From: an uncultured Clostridia bacterium
GTDB taxonomy: Bacteria; Bacillota; Clostridia; Oscillospirales; Acutalibacteraceae
Direction of reading: 5' to 3'
NCBI GenBank assembly: GCA_946187325.1
Contig: CAMHQC010000020.1
Location: 1-39,784 of the forward strand
Length of the DNA: 39,784 nucleotides
The notes below the pieces were generated by a model. The model was not told the DNA's origin and did no database searches. It was given only the letters and a program-made list of their open reading frames with translations. The stretch's first letter is position 1; every line of letters starts with the position of its first letter. Position numbers and translations under genes: made by a program. Below, piece by piece: positions 8,335 to 17,160 of the stretch.

Positions 8335-8478
8335 TTAGTCCCAAATCGGATCGTCAATTATCGGATCATCGGGATTATCAATGTAAACCGATTCTTCCTC
8401 GACGAGGCTGTTAGATAAAACATCGTCGAGCTCAACGCCCTTATAAAAGAATTCGGGCGAGATATATTCTTTTTTCAA
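8335..8478 (-). CDS. Small 47-residue acidic protein
   Basis: A short gene starts at TTG 8478 behind an excellent ribosome-binding site (GGGGGAG, 5 nt upstream). It begins MKKEYISPEFFYKGVELDDV, continues through a serine-containing middle and ends in an Asp/Pro-rich tail (DDPIIDDPIWD). It sits 24 nt after the stop of the giant gene and 11 nt before the LRR-dockerin start, so it is co-transcribed with both. Short Firmicutes peptides with a K-Y-x-x-P-E-F start and a central DVL/DVI-T/S motif recur near secreted-protein genes in my general recollection, but no function is established. It has no signal peptide and no Cys. It may be a peptide precursor or an accessory factor; both are guesses. Confidence 0.7.
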   Translation of the reverse strand: MKKEYISPEFFYKGVELDDVLSNSLVEEESVYIDNPDDPIIDDPIWD

Positions 8479-8502
8479 TTTATCTCCCCCTTATCCTTTC
8501 AA

Positions 8503-11163
8503 TTAGTCAGTAGTAATTACCTTCATATTGCCAAGCGCGTTGTCCAAAGAACCTATATCCTTCATACAAATGTAAACGGAATTACTGAGGATTACGTCAT
8601 CGTTGTCAATTAAATAGGCTGTCGCCTTTAATACATAGTTTCTGTTTTTATAAGTTTTAATGCCTTCAGATTCAGTATAGTTATTATAAAACGGTTTTGC
8701 GTACTGAACTCGGTTTTTATTGGTAAGGCTTAGATTAGGTATATTGTTTACCGAGATAGAACGGCGTTTAATACCGTCATAATAATACACAGTCGATTTA
8801 TTTTTTATCGCTTCCTTGAGATTAGCTTCATTTGAGGGATAATCCTTGTCGCCCTCATATTCTTTAGCACAATACTCAAACACGATTCCCGCCGTATAAT
8901 TGCTGTTATTTTGGAGTTTATAGTCGTCTCCGCCGAAAGCAATTTCAAAATCGGTAAACAGCCAGTCTGTACTACCGTTCGGTAAAAGATTACCGTCCTC
9001 GTCAGTCCAGCGGTTTCGTGAATAATCGAGGTGAGTAAGCACAATCTCTGTATCGTCAACACTACTGTTCGTATCGTCAAACACAGGGCTTACATAGTAG
9101 TTGTCAAATATACAGAAAGTAAACCAAGAGTCATAGCATTTAGCTATTACTTCTCCGCCCTCGGACTTTCTAATCGCCCAGTATTTAAAGCTATCGTTTC
9201 CGCGTAAATCTAAAGCGGCAAGCTTTTCGTCTGTATTGCGGTTAGCACCTATGGTGGTCTGAATGGGAGTATAAGCGTCCGAATCGTTAAGCCTGTAATT
9301 TACGTGAACAGTCTTAACAGTCTGCTCGGCGGTAACGGTAGTTATAATTCGATCCGCTCTTTCGGATTCTTTTTCTGCCGAAGCGTTGCCCTTGGCGGAG
9401 GTTTTCTCGATGTTAGTATCCTTCCATAAGAGCGTTTCTCCGTGATTACTCTCGAACGGAGCCTTAGACATAATGAACTCGTCGGTAAGCTCAAAGCAGC
9501 CCGAGTTATTGATACAAGCGTCGGTATGCTGTTCATTAAGCTGATCGGCATTAAGCGTACCCTTAACAACAAAATCCTTAACGCCGTTTGTACGGGTTTT
9601 AAAGCGGTATTTTATTGTATAAGGCATCTCATTTACCGTACGCCTCTTATAAACAGCGATAATATGCTTATCGCCTTGCCTGTCGAGAACCTGCTGGAGC
9701 ACGGTCGGCGACCATTCGCCGTCACTGTTCCAGTTTTTCTTACGGATAAGCTTTCCGTAGTTTTCACCCGGAGTGAGGTCTTCCTCCCACCACTCGGCAA
9801 ACTCATATTTATAAACGCGGTCATCTTTAGGCTCAACAGTCAGGTTATAACCTGCCGACCTCTCCCAAGGAGTAGGAGCGCCGCTTTTATAATTACTCGG
9901 AGCTGTGAAATTGAAATATTTACCTGTTTTGCTGCCGTCAGTATCTATCGGAGCATTCCTTACGATTTCAGCCGCCTGTCTGTCTTCCTCTGTCTCGCCG
10001 CTGTCGCCGCCTATAGGCAGCTCTTGCTCTACAGTTCTAAACTCGAAATTCGCGTGAACCATAACCTGCTCAACAACAGCATAGTAAGTAGAATTGCGGG
10101 CGGGTAATTCTTCGGTATCACCCACCATCTCGGCAGGCGTTAACTCAGCGTCAGCGCTGAGGGGAGTACCTGTACCCTCGGGGTTATCGTACCAACCTAG
10201 GAAATTATAGCGGTGATTGTGCAGATAGCGATCTGTCAGCGGCAGAGATTCATCCAATGTAGGATCTATCGCGTCGTTAAAATCATAGAAGTTAACGTTC
10301 TGGATTTCGCTATACGTGTCAACGGTCTGAGCGGTCGATGAGAGACCTCCGTAAAGCGGCTGCGGCGGATTCTTGGTATTGTCATAATCGAGCTCGTTAT
10401 ACTGGGAATCCTTGCAAACAAGCTTATACTGCAGTTCTCTCTCATTAAACTTTTTGTAATAAACATTGATTACGTTAACGTCCGGATTGTTTTCGTCAGG
10501 CGCAATCGTAAGAACAACGTCATTTTCGCTGACACGGATATACGGTTTACTATCATACGTCAGCTCACTCGGCGCGGGGATAGTTACTTCCTTTTCAACG
10601 CGCTCGTTAGACGCGCTGTTGTGAGTCTCCATAACTCCGTCCCACATTCCTTCACGCTGGGATTCATCCGTATCAAGATACTTTCGCTCGGCGTGATAGT
10701 CAACGTAACGATAGGTGTAGGAATAGGTTTTGCGGTTAAAATAAACACGGATAGTCGTCTTTTTATCGGAAGTGACAGTAAACGAGTCATTGTCCGAGAG
10801 ATCGGTCGTTACAGATGTACCGTCGGAGTTGGTGACAACCTGCTTAGTCGCTCCCGCTACGCGGGTAAAACCGTTTACAGCGAAAATCTGAGCGTAATGA
10901 CGGTTATATATATCGCTGAGAGCTACAGTCGTAGACTCAACCTCCTTGGTTTCGGGGTCGTCGGCAATAGGCACTTCTATGTTCTCGGACTGGATAAGCT
11001 CGTAGTTATCATCGCCCAAATTCTGTCCATAGTACTCAACCTCGTAGAGATAAGCGTTGTCGTTTTTGTTATAGTAGAAGTTGATAACGTTGTTTTCAAG
11101 CTCCTCCTCTTTAGCCGCGTCGCCTGTCTTTTCCGACGCGGAAAGCACAAGCGTTTTTGACAT
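8503..11163 (-). CDS. Giant InlB/MucBP-repeat surface protein, part downstream of an in-frame UGA
   Basis: The 886-aa segment is the same-frame continuation of the secreted protein that ends at the UGA at 11395-11397. The 77 codons between them (11164-11394) are all sense and read as more of the same beta-rich repeats (for example GVWYRVQYLDATT). The segment continues with MucBP-like YYxY units, InlB/Listeria-Bacteroides-type repeats (HNHRYNFLGWYDNPEGTG) and a non-repetitive C-terminus with no LPxTG, dockerin or membrane anchor. The first ATG after the UGA (11163) has a GGAGG only 2 nt upstream and would give a product without signal peptide. It is therefore probably translated only by readthrough, or not at all. 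Stop TAA at 8503 precedes the 47-residue gene. Confidence 0.6.
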   Translation of the reverse strand: MSKTLVLSASEKTGDAAKEEELENNVINFYYNKNDNAYLYEVEYYGQNLGDDNYELIQSENIEVPIADDPETKEVESTTVALSDIYNRHYAQIFAVNGFTRVAGATKQVVTNSDGTSVTTDLSDNDSFTVTSDKKTTIRVYFNRKTYSYTYRYVDYHAERKYLDTDESQREGMWDGVMETHNSASNERVEKEVTIPAPSELTYDSKPYIRVSENDVVLTIAPDENNPDVNVINVYYKKFNERELQYKLVCKDSQYNELDYDNTKNPPQPLYGGLSSTAQTVDTYSEIQNVNFYDFNDAIDPTLDESLPLTDRYLHNHRYNFLGWYDNPEGTGTPLSADAELTPAEMVGDTEELPARNSTYYAVVEQVMVHANFEFRTVEQELPIGGDSGETEEDRQAAEIVRNAPIDTDGSKTGKYFNFTAPSNYKSGAPTPWERSAGYNLTVEPKDDRVYKYEFAEWWEEDLTPGENYGKLIRKKNWNSDGEWSPTVLQQVLDRQGDKHIIAVYKRRTVNEMPYTIKYRFKTRTNGVKDFVVKGTLNADQLNEQHTDACINNSGCFELTDEFIMSKAPFESNHGETLLWKDTNIEKTSAKGNASAEKESERADRIITTVTAEQTVKTVHVNYRLNDSDAYTPIQTTIGANRNTDEKLAALDLRGNDSFKYWAIRKSEGGEVIAKCYDSWFTFCIFDNYYVSPVFDDTNSSVDDTEIVLTHLDYSRNRWTDEDGNLLPNGSTDWLFTDFEIAFGGDDYKLQNNSNYTAGIVFEYCAKEYEGDKDYPSNEANLKEAIKNKSTVYYYDGIKRRSISVNNIPNLSLTNKNRVQYAKPFYNNYTESEGIKTYKNRNYVLKATAYLIDNDDVILSNSVYICMKDIGSLDNALGNMKVITTD

Positions 11164-11394
11164 ATCCTCCGCGACATAGTCAGGGATAAATAGCGAATCC
11201 GCCTTTACCGAGGCGTTGGTTGTATAGGCTTTGATCGGATCGGCGAGGGGAGCGTGAGTTGTAGCGTCAAGATACTGTACGCGATACCAAACTCCTGTCT
11301 TTTGTATATATTCAAAGGTGTATTCGTTAGGAGAATAATCGGATTTCGTGTGGTCATTCGCTTTAATTACAAGCGAATGTGAATTAACGACAGG

Positions 11395-14300
11395 TCACCA
11401 GTTGATTCCGTCCTCCTGCCAAGCGTGAGCATCGTTTAGCTGAGAGCCGCCCTTCGCGTTAAAGGTACGGGTCTTCCAGACAAACGCGCGTCCTGTGGTC
11501 GGATCGGCTACCTCGTTCTCGGTGTTATTTTTCTCGACATACTTAACCTTGTACTTGCCGACTTCCTTTGTTACCCACTCGGCATAGAGGTGGAACGTCG
11601 CGTTTTCTCCGCTTGACTCTCGGTTCAGCGCCGTAACAGGCAGGTTCTCGGGCTCAAAGCGCACGGGAATATTATCGCGGAGATAATACCATCCCGCGAA
11701 CATCGCGCCTGTCGCTGGCGGATTAAGCTTCGGACGGTCATCGCCTTCTTCGTTAGCGGGAATCAACTCGTGCGGAACATAGTCGCCGTAGTCTACCGTA
11801 ATTTCGCCGATTCGGTTTTTGTTCTCGTAGTAATCGTTATATGTCGGGTAGAAGCTGACTTTAATAGTCTTAGGTACCCACTTGGCGTAGAATGTCAAGT
11901 CGTCAGCGGGCATAGTCGCGGTATCTTTATTCACCAAGCGGTAGTAATAAGGAGTATAGTACCAGCCTTCAAAATTGTAGTAATCGCGCAAATCCGCATT
12001 AAAGTAAACGGGACTACCATTGTACCAATAGCGGTATTCGCCCGCCTCGTGTCCGTCCTCGGCGTTCCTGTAATAAGAGTTCAGCGGTGCGCCGTACTTG
12101 ACTGAGCGGATACGGTCTTCTTCCAGCCTGTTACCGTTTCGCCATTTTAGCGAATACTCCCGTCGGTTGTAGAAGAACTTAACGAGCGCATGACGGTAGC
12201 TGCTCGTATCGTCAGACCAGTCGACTATGGTGTTGGTGCTGTCAAGGATGATCTGACCGTTACTATTCTTATTATCAGCGTTGATCAGCTTATATCCCGT
12301 TAATTCCGTCGGGACTTGGTCGGAGCGGACAGAAGCTGTTTTTTTATTGTAATCATTGATTGGATAATGAGAGCCTGAGTCGGTCGTTTCGATGACATAA
12401 TCCTTTTTGAGCCCGTAATAGACGGCGTCGTCATGATAGACAAAGGGCTGATTATGATCGATCCATGTGAACGTGTTGTTTCTCAGTTCATATACATTCA
12501 CGTATAGTCCTTCGTTAATCAGACCATTAACGCCATCGGGATTTCCGTCATCATTGCCGTCATGGGTCATTACATCAACCTCGCGCGGCAGTAACTCAAC
12601 GTAGTTCTCATACGTAAAGTGTAGAACATTTGAAATACCGCAGTTCCAGCCACCGGAGGGATCAGTATTTGTCCAAGAGAGCAGATAATGCAACTCCTGA
12701 TAATTCGTTACCTTATCAGTGCTGAACATCAGCTCGTCGCCGAGTCTTTCATAAACACCCTTGACAGTGAAGTTATTGACGGACTTATGGCTGTTATAGA
12801 AATATGTTCCGTTTTCTACCGCCCAGCTACCGGGGTAACAGATCTGTTCATCTGCATAGCCTTTTTTGTGGACGGGTGTAATCGCGTCGATACGCCATTT
12901 ATCCGTAAGAGGTGCGTTGTACTTGGCGGAGATTTGATAATAATAATAGCGGTAGCCGTTGAAATCATTGTATCCCGGCGTTAGAGGTCCGCCGTTCTCA
13001 ACCAGAAGATCACTTTTGATCTGCGGGAGGGAATCGGCAATATCGCTCTGCCAAGTTCCCGAAGAAAGCGCATCTAAGTAGGTTTTGTTTGTTTTATTAT
13101 AATAATCGTCATTGGAAAATTTTTTCGTTTGATTAGTCAGGTCAATCGCGCCGTTCGCTACCCCGTTGTTCAGCTTTTGACGCGCGTAATAGAACTTCAA
13201 AGTAAAGTCCTTGCGGTTATAATAGACGTTAATACGCGTGGTTCCGTCACCCATAACCTCAATATGCGTTTTATGCGGATCTTCCTCATGCGGACCGTTG
13301 AATTGCAGGTTGGAAAGGTAGGAGTTAAACTCGTAATACTTCTCTTTATCTACCAACTCCGCGCGCATCGCGTCACTCATCGGGAAGTTCGTCGTATTTG
13401 ACAGGTCATAGGCGAACAAATCATATAGCTCCATATCTTGACCACGGGCGTTCTGTATAATCGTATTAAGATTTACCATCGTACCGGACTGGACATTATT
13501 GATATCTCGCGCAACAACAACGCTATAGTTTTGGGCAATCAGGGTTCGAGCCTGAGCCATGTTTGCTGTCGCGTTGATCTCATCCTCTGTAATAGATTTG
13601 CCATCGGGGTTCTGTATCCAGTAAACTACGCTGTAGCTTGTAGTACCCTTTTCCCACAGCGCCTTATAGTAAGTATTCTCCGCGGGAACGGTCTGGTCAC
13701 CGTTGAGCGATACAGGTTTTGCCAACGCCTGCTCCTCGGTAATCACGTCGCCGCTTGAGTCGATATAATGCCAATCATTACTTTGGGATGAATCCTTATC
13801 GGTGCGCGCCCAGCCGAGGAAGGTGTAACCTTTACGCTTCGGCTCGGAAATATGGTAAACGCTCTGGTATTTCGCGTAGACAGGCTCAACGCCGTAGCCG
13901 CCGTCGCCGAGATCAAATAAAATATGGTAATAGTTGCGGTCATAATAAACACGGAAAACCGTAGAACCGTCCGCGGCGATAGAATCGGGCTCGTGGAAAA
14001 GGTTTGTAAAGCCCTCGTAACCCGGAAGCGTCTCAGTCTCCAACACGGTAGGATTAGTTCCTGTTTTACCGCGGCGATTAGTATACTCGGACGAGATACT
14101 ATTATCACGGGTATAGAGGTCATCGTAAATATTCTGCTTATAATACATAACACGGTAGGTCGAAAGACCTGCTATGTAATAGACATTCAATTCAACATTG
14201 TGGTCAATATGCTCGAGACTTATAGTCGAGGTTTCGGCGGAAAGACCTGTCTTGTCCGTAGCTGTCATCGGATCGTAACCTGTAATACTCGGGTTTTTGA

Positions 14301-14502
14301 CCTCGAGGTTCAATGGATCATCAGACGCCATATAGGTCGCGATATAGGGATCGTGCGCGGGCGTACCGTCTTTAAAATAATAGTTAATACGTACCGTATA
14401 GTAGCTGTCGGCGTACACAATCACCGAAGTTACCACCGCGCCGGTGAGCAAAAACAACATTGTCAACAGTAACAATAGGTTCTTTCTGATTCGTACCAAC
14501 AT
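11395..14502 (-). CDS. Giant secreted InlB/MucBP-repeat protein, N-terminal part up to in-frame UGA
   Basis: The product is a predicted secreted beta-repeat surface protein of unknown ligand. ATG 14502 is chosen for its AGGAG 9 nt upstream; the in-frame ATG at 14511 touches that site. A signal peptide with a long Leu-rich core spans about 1-31. MucBP-like units follow (VRINYYFKDGTPA, about 37-110), then InlB B-repeat-like units with the G-Y-x-F-x-G-W signature (for example GYTFLGWARTD, about 191-234), several further units and YAEW/YAKW endings. Translation stops at UGA (TGG TGA CCT) after 1035 codons, although the same frame stays open for 963 more sense codons to 8506. The whole frame 8503-14502 is exactly 2000 codons. 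This looks like one gene with a nonsense codon, a recoded stop or a sequence error. No anchor is visible. Confidence 0.75.
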   Translation of the reverse strand: MLVRIRKNLLLLLTMLFLLTGAVVTSVIVYADSYYTVRINYYFKDGTPAHDPYIATYMASDDPLNLEVKNPSITGYDPMTATDKTGLSAETSTISLEHIDHNVELNVYYIAGLSTYRVMYYKQNIYDDLYTRDNSISSEYTNRRGKTGTNPTVLETETLPGYEGFTNLFHEPDSIAADGSTVFRVYYDRNYYHILFDLGDGGYGVEPVYAKYQSVYHISEPKRKGYTFLGWARTDKDSSQSNDWHYIDSSGDVITEEQALAKPVSLNGDQTVPAENTYYKALWEKGTTSYSVVYWIQNPDGKSITEDEINATANMAQARTLIAQNYSVVVARDINNVQSGTMVNLNTIIQNARGQDMELYDLFAYDLSNTTNFPMSDAMRAELVDKEKYYEFNSYLSNLQFNGPHEEDPHKTHIEVMGDGTTRINVYYNRKDFTLKFYYARQKLNNGVANGAIDLTNQTKKFSNDDYYNKTNKTYLDALSSGTWQSDIADSLPQIKSDLLVENGGPLTPGYNDFNGYRYYYYQISAKYNAPLTDKWRIDAITPVHKKGYADEQICYPGSWAVENGTYFYNSHKSVNNFTVKGVYERLGDELMFSTDKVTNYQELHYLLSWTNTDPSGGWNCGISNVLHFTYENYVELLPREVDVMTHDGNDDGNPDGVNGLINEGLYVNVYELRNNTFTWIDHNQPFVYHDDAVYYGLKKDYVIETTDSGSHYPINDYNKKTASVRSDQVPTELTGYKLINADNKNSNGQIILDSTNTIVDWSDDTSSYRHALVKFFYNRREYSLKWRNGNRLEEDRIRSVKYGAPLNSYYRNAEDGHEAGEYRYWYNGSPVYFNADLRDYYNFEGWYYTPYYYRLVNKDTATMPADDLTFYAKWVPKTIKVSFYPTYNDYYENKNRIGEITVDYGDYVPHELIPANEEGDDRPKLNPPATGAMFAGWYYLRDNIPVRFEPENLPVTALNRESSGENATFHLYAEWVTKEVGKYKVKYVEKNNTENEVADPTTGRAFVWKTRTFNAKGGSQLNDAHAWQEDGINW

Positions 14503-14615
14503 ATTTCCCATCTCCTTTTATGATCTCGCTTTCGGGAAAGCGCGTCACCATCAAGCATGTAAGATTCACATATCCCGATTAGAACTATGCGAATACAGTA
14601 ACCTTAATTTAATAT

Positions 14616-14644
14616 ATTTTATCATTTATGCACAAAGAGTGAAA
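14616..14644 (-). promoter_or_regulatory. Probable promoter of the giant repeat-protein operon
   Basis: On the minus strand TTTCAC, a 17-nt spacer and TAAAAT lie about 115 nt upstream of the start codon. In the gene-free stretch 14503-15026 this promoter, a 31-bp tandem repeat and a plus-strand promoter are the only recognisable elements. Confidence 0.45.
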
Positions 14645-14886
14645 TAAATTTTTGTATAATAGTAATAGTTTTGAGTGAATTTCGTATGTTTCAACAATTC
14701 GAGGTCTTTTTTCACCTGTTGCATTTGTTCACTATTATACGTGTGAAGTTAAATCACAGTGAAAGCTGCACAAACAAACCAAAAAAAAACGGGGCTCTTA
14801 TTGTGCTATTTTTTGCTAATTATTTAACAAACTTAGTGTTTATGCGTGTTTGGGACAAAAAGGAAGCGGCAAAAAACTTTATTTAT

Positions 14887-14948
14887 CATAAAAATATATA
14901 CACAATATTTTATTTTTCATAAAAATATATACACAATATTTTATTTTT
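14887..14948 (+). repeat. Two tandem copies of a 31-bp AT-rich unit
   Basis: The unit starting CATAAAAATATATACACAA at 14887 is repeated without a mismatch at 14918, just upstream of the antiporter promoter. It is likely a replication-slippage duplication; any regulatory effect is speculative. Confidence 0.9.
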
Positions 14949-14983
14949 TTGCGTTGGTTTTATGGATTTTTTCCGTGAGCTGT

Positions 14984-15011
14984 GTTACAATTGAAATATA
15001 ATTTTTATAAT
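14984..15011 (+). promoter_or_regulatory. Possible promoter of the antiporter gene
   Basis: GTTACA (4 of 6 consensus bases), a 16-nt spacer and a perfect TATAAT end 15 nt before the start codon. If correct, the mRNA leader would be only a few nucleotides plus the ribosome-binding site. Confidence 0.45.
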
Positions 15012-15026
15012 GAGGCAGGGATGTAA

Positions 15027-16283
15027 ATGGGTATTTATATTTTTGTAGCGATTATCGCTTTTGTATGCGTTTTGAGCTTTTTTAACGAAAAGGTTACCAA
15101 GATGCCGACTGAAATCGCGCTAATGCTTTTCGCGACTGTAGCCGGAGTACTGATTCTTCTCGCGAGTACGATATTCAGCGGCAACGAAAAGCTTGAACAG
15201 CTTCAGGTTTTTGATGTAGAACACTTCCTTATGGAAGGTGTGTTGTGCTTTATGCTGTTCGCGGGATCGTTCCGTATGAAGCTTTCGGATTTCAAGGAAC
15301 AGGCGCGTCAGATTACGGTACTCGCCTTTGTGTGTACACTGCTCGGAACAGTTTTTTACGGACTGTTGATTTACGGCGCTTCAATGCTTTTGGGCGCGGG
15401 ACTTTCGCTTCCCGTATGTCTTATGTTCGGAAGTATTATCGCTCCGACCGACCCTATCGCCGCTACAGGTATTCTCAGCAAATTCGGCTTACCTAAAAAA
15501 ATATCATTCTTGATACAGGGCGAGTCGCTCTTTAACGACGGTGTAGGCGTAGCGCTGTTTGTATTCTTCTCAGGTATGGTTACAGCTTCGTCGTCAAACG
15601 ATTTCTTCGGGGTTATGCTTAAAGAAGTTCTCGGCGCGCTCTTGGTAGGCGTGGTAGTAACGGCGGTATGTTTCCTATTGTTCAAATTCTCAAAGAACAA
15701 GACTCTGCGTTTCTTTATAAGCCTTTTAGCTGTTTCGCTGTCGTATATGCTTTGCGAACAGTTCCATTTTTCAGGCGCTATCGCTTCGGTTATATGCGGT
15801 ATTATGTTTGCCGCGCTTCGCGAACGCTTTTCGCCCGAGGATAAGAAAGACGCCGAAACCTTCGACGAATTCTGGGAAACTTTGGACTCGCTGTTTAACT
15901 CATTCCTGTACGTAATGCTCGGATTATCGTTCGTCCGCGTTTTACAGATGGAGGATGTTATACTGCTGGCGGCTGTCGCGATTTTGGCAAATCTTATCGC
16001 GAGAGTGGGAAGCCTGTCGCTGTCCTCGATAGTTATCGGCAAAATCCCGGACGGATTCAGCAAATTTAATTTTATAACGCTCTTTACCTGGGGCGGACTT
16101 CGAGGAGGATTGTCCGTAGCCCTTGCTATGAGCGCTAAAGAAATGGTTCCGAGCGAAATCTACTACATTATTCTCGGCGGAACTTACACGGTAGTATTCT
16201 TCACGACAGTAATCCAGGGACTGACCTTAAAGCCCATATACAGAAGAATTGACCGCTCGGTTCAACAGAGAGCGTCGTCATAA
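15027..16283 (+). CDS. CPA1-family Na+(K+)/H+ antiporter
   Basis: This 418-aa integral membrane protein exchanges monovalent cations for protons and helps pH and sodium homeostasis. It is almost entirely hydrophobic, with about 12-13 membrane segments. The CPA1/NhaP signatures are visible: GSIIAPTDPIAATGIL in the unwound helix region, and ESLFNDGVGVALF carrying the ND pair typical of electroneutral CPA1 exchangers. A later GGLRGGLSVALAMS segment matches the conserved Arg-containing helix. No C-terminal TrkA/RCK regulatory domain is present; the protein ends soon after the last helix, so it is the short form. An AGGG lies 6 nt before ATG. It is a single-gene transcript ending at a hairpin shared with the converging operon. 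The ion preferred cannot be read from sequence. Confidence 0.92.
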   Translation: MGIYIFVAIIAFVCVLSFFNEKVTKMPTEIALMLFATVAGVLILLASTIFSGNEKLEQLQVFDVEHFLMEGVLCFMLFAGSFRMKLSDFKEQARQITVLAFVCTLLGTVFYGLLIYGASMLLGAGLSLPVCLMFGSIIAPTDPIAATGILSKFGLPKKISFLIQGESLFNDGVGVALFVFFSGMVTASSSNDFFGVMLKEVLGALLVGVVVTAVCFLLFKFSKNKTLRFFISLLAVSLSYMLCEQFHFSGAIASVICGIMFAALRERFSPEDKKDAETFDEFWETLDSLFNSFLYVMLGLSFVRVLQMEDVILLAAVAILANLIARVGSLSLSSIVIGKIPDGFSKFNFITLFTWGGLRGGLSVALAMSAKEMVPSEIYYIILGGTYTVVFFTTVIQGLTLKPIYRRIDRSVQQRASS

Positions 16284-16299
16284 AACAATATTTAATACA

Positions 16300-16336
16300 A
16301 AATCCCGAGTGAACATTTCTGTTCCTCGGGATTTTT
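16300..16336. terminator. Bidirectional terminator between antiporter and GIY-YIG gene
   Basis: CCCGAG-T-GAAC pairs with GTTC-CTCGGG, flanked by AAAAT on the left and ATTTTT on the right. It serves the plus-strand antiporter and, read on minus, directly follows the GIY-YIG stop codon, with which it overlaps slightly. Confidence 0.8.
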
Positions 16337-16589
16337 ATTCGCTGTTTTTACCTGCTATAAGCCCCGGCTTTTGAGAACGCGTCATTCTTTTAATATGATA
16401 CTCACGGCTCATAGCTTCCTTTTTAGTTTCAAATTCCTCGAAATAAATCAACTCTACGGGACGGCGTGTTCCGGTGTACTTCGACGCCGTACCGCTGTTA
16501 TGCGCCGAAAGACGTTTTTCGAGATTGTTCGTCCAACCGCAGTAAAGCGTATTATCCGCGCATTTCAAAATATAGGTATAATTACTCAT
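16335..16589 (-). CDS. Small GIY-YIG nuclease-domain protein (UPF0213/YhbQ-like)
   Basis: The 84-aa protein is essentially one GIY-YIG domain. The degenerate GIY and YIG strands are TYIL and YCGW, followed by the conserved Arg in NNLEKRLSAHN and the catalytic-type Glu in the region SREYHIK. Stand-alone proteins of this type (URI/YhbQ family) are widespread and some bind or cut DNA with low specificity; cellular roles are poorly defined. Its ATG overlaps the end of the ECF transporter gene by 8 nt, so it is the last gene of the operon. There is no sign of an associated intron or mobile element. Confidence 0.9.
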   Translation of the reverse strand: MSNYTYILKCADNTLYCGWTNNLEKRLSAHNSGTASKYTGTRRPVELIYFEEFETKKEAMSREYHIKRMTRSQKPGLIAGKNSE

Positions 16590-17160
16590 AAACTTCGCTG
16601 TTAAGCTTTTTGTACGGTTTAAAGCCGAGCTCCTCCTGCATAAGAATCATTAGCGGTATTCCCAGCGCGAGCGGGAACAACGTTCCGTTCAGGAAAATCG
16701 TCACCGAGAGCAGTATAAAGTCAACCTCGGGGTAAATCAACTTTACCGAGGGGGCGATAATAACTACCTCGATAACCGAGGAAACTATAATTACCGCAAT
16801 CTGAATGAGAATTCTTTTAAAGGTTCTCAGCGAGAAAGGAGTTTTTGAAATCCTTTTCCAAAAAACATAGAACACATACGGCCCTAAAAAGTTCGCCGCG
16901 AATCCCGAGACAGAAGTCCACCTCAAGCTGCCGCTCATAATATCGCCGATAAGATTACCTATCGTGAACGCTAAACAGCCCGGTATTCCGAAAAACACTC
17001 CGTAAACAGGCTTAAAAAGCATAACAGGGCGGATATCCGTAAAGCCGGGGATTACGTTCATAACCTTAAAAGGAATAGCGATAATGAGATATACCATTAC
17101 AAGAACCGCTGTTAAAAGGCACAGCCTTACGGGATTTGGAAGATTAAGATTTTTTAGCAT
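16582..17160 (-). CDS. ECF-type transporter S component (membrane substrate-binding subunit)
   Basis: This 192-aa protein has about six hydrophobic segments. The pattern PVMLFKPVYGVFFGIPGCLAF followed by GNLIGDI is typical of substrate-capture (S) components of energy-coupling-factor vitamin transporters, which work with shared EcfA/A'/T subunits encoded elsewhere. The substrate is not evident, and no riboswitch was recognised upstream. The ATG has GGGGG 7 nt upstream and overlaps the preceding DMT-transporter gene by 17 nt; its own end overlaps the GIY-YIG gene, so translation is probably coupled. The family call rests on topology and the GNLIGD motif. Confidence 0.75.
   Translation of the reverse strand: MLKNLNLPNPVRLCLLTAVLVMVYLIIAIPFKVMNVIPGFTDIRPVMLFKPVYGVFFGIPGCLAFTIGNLIGDIMSGSLRWTSVSGFAANFLGPYVFYVFWKRISKTPFSLRTFKRILIQIAVIIVSSVIEVVIIAPSVKLIYPEVDFILLSVTIFLNGTLFPLALGIPLMILMQEELGFKPYKKLNSEVYE

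Noticed and set aside
9442..10107. 221-aa plus-strand open frame
   Set aside because: It lies wholly opposite the giant repeat-protein gene, has no ribosome-binding site and reads as unstructured shadow sequence.
14671..14922. 83-aa plus-strand open frame in the gene-free stretch
   Set aside because: It starts at a TTG without a ribosome-binding site and runs through the AT-rich region and into the 31-bp tandem repeat.
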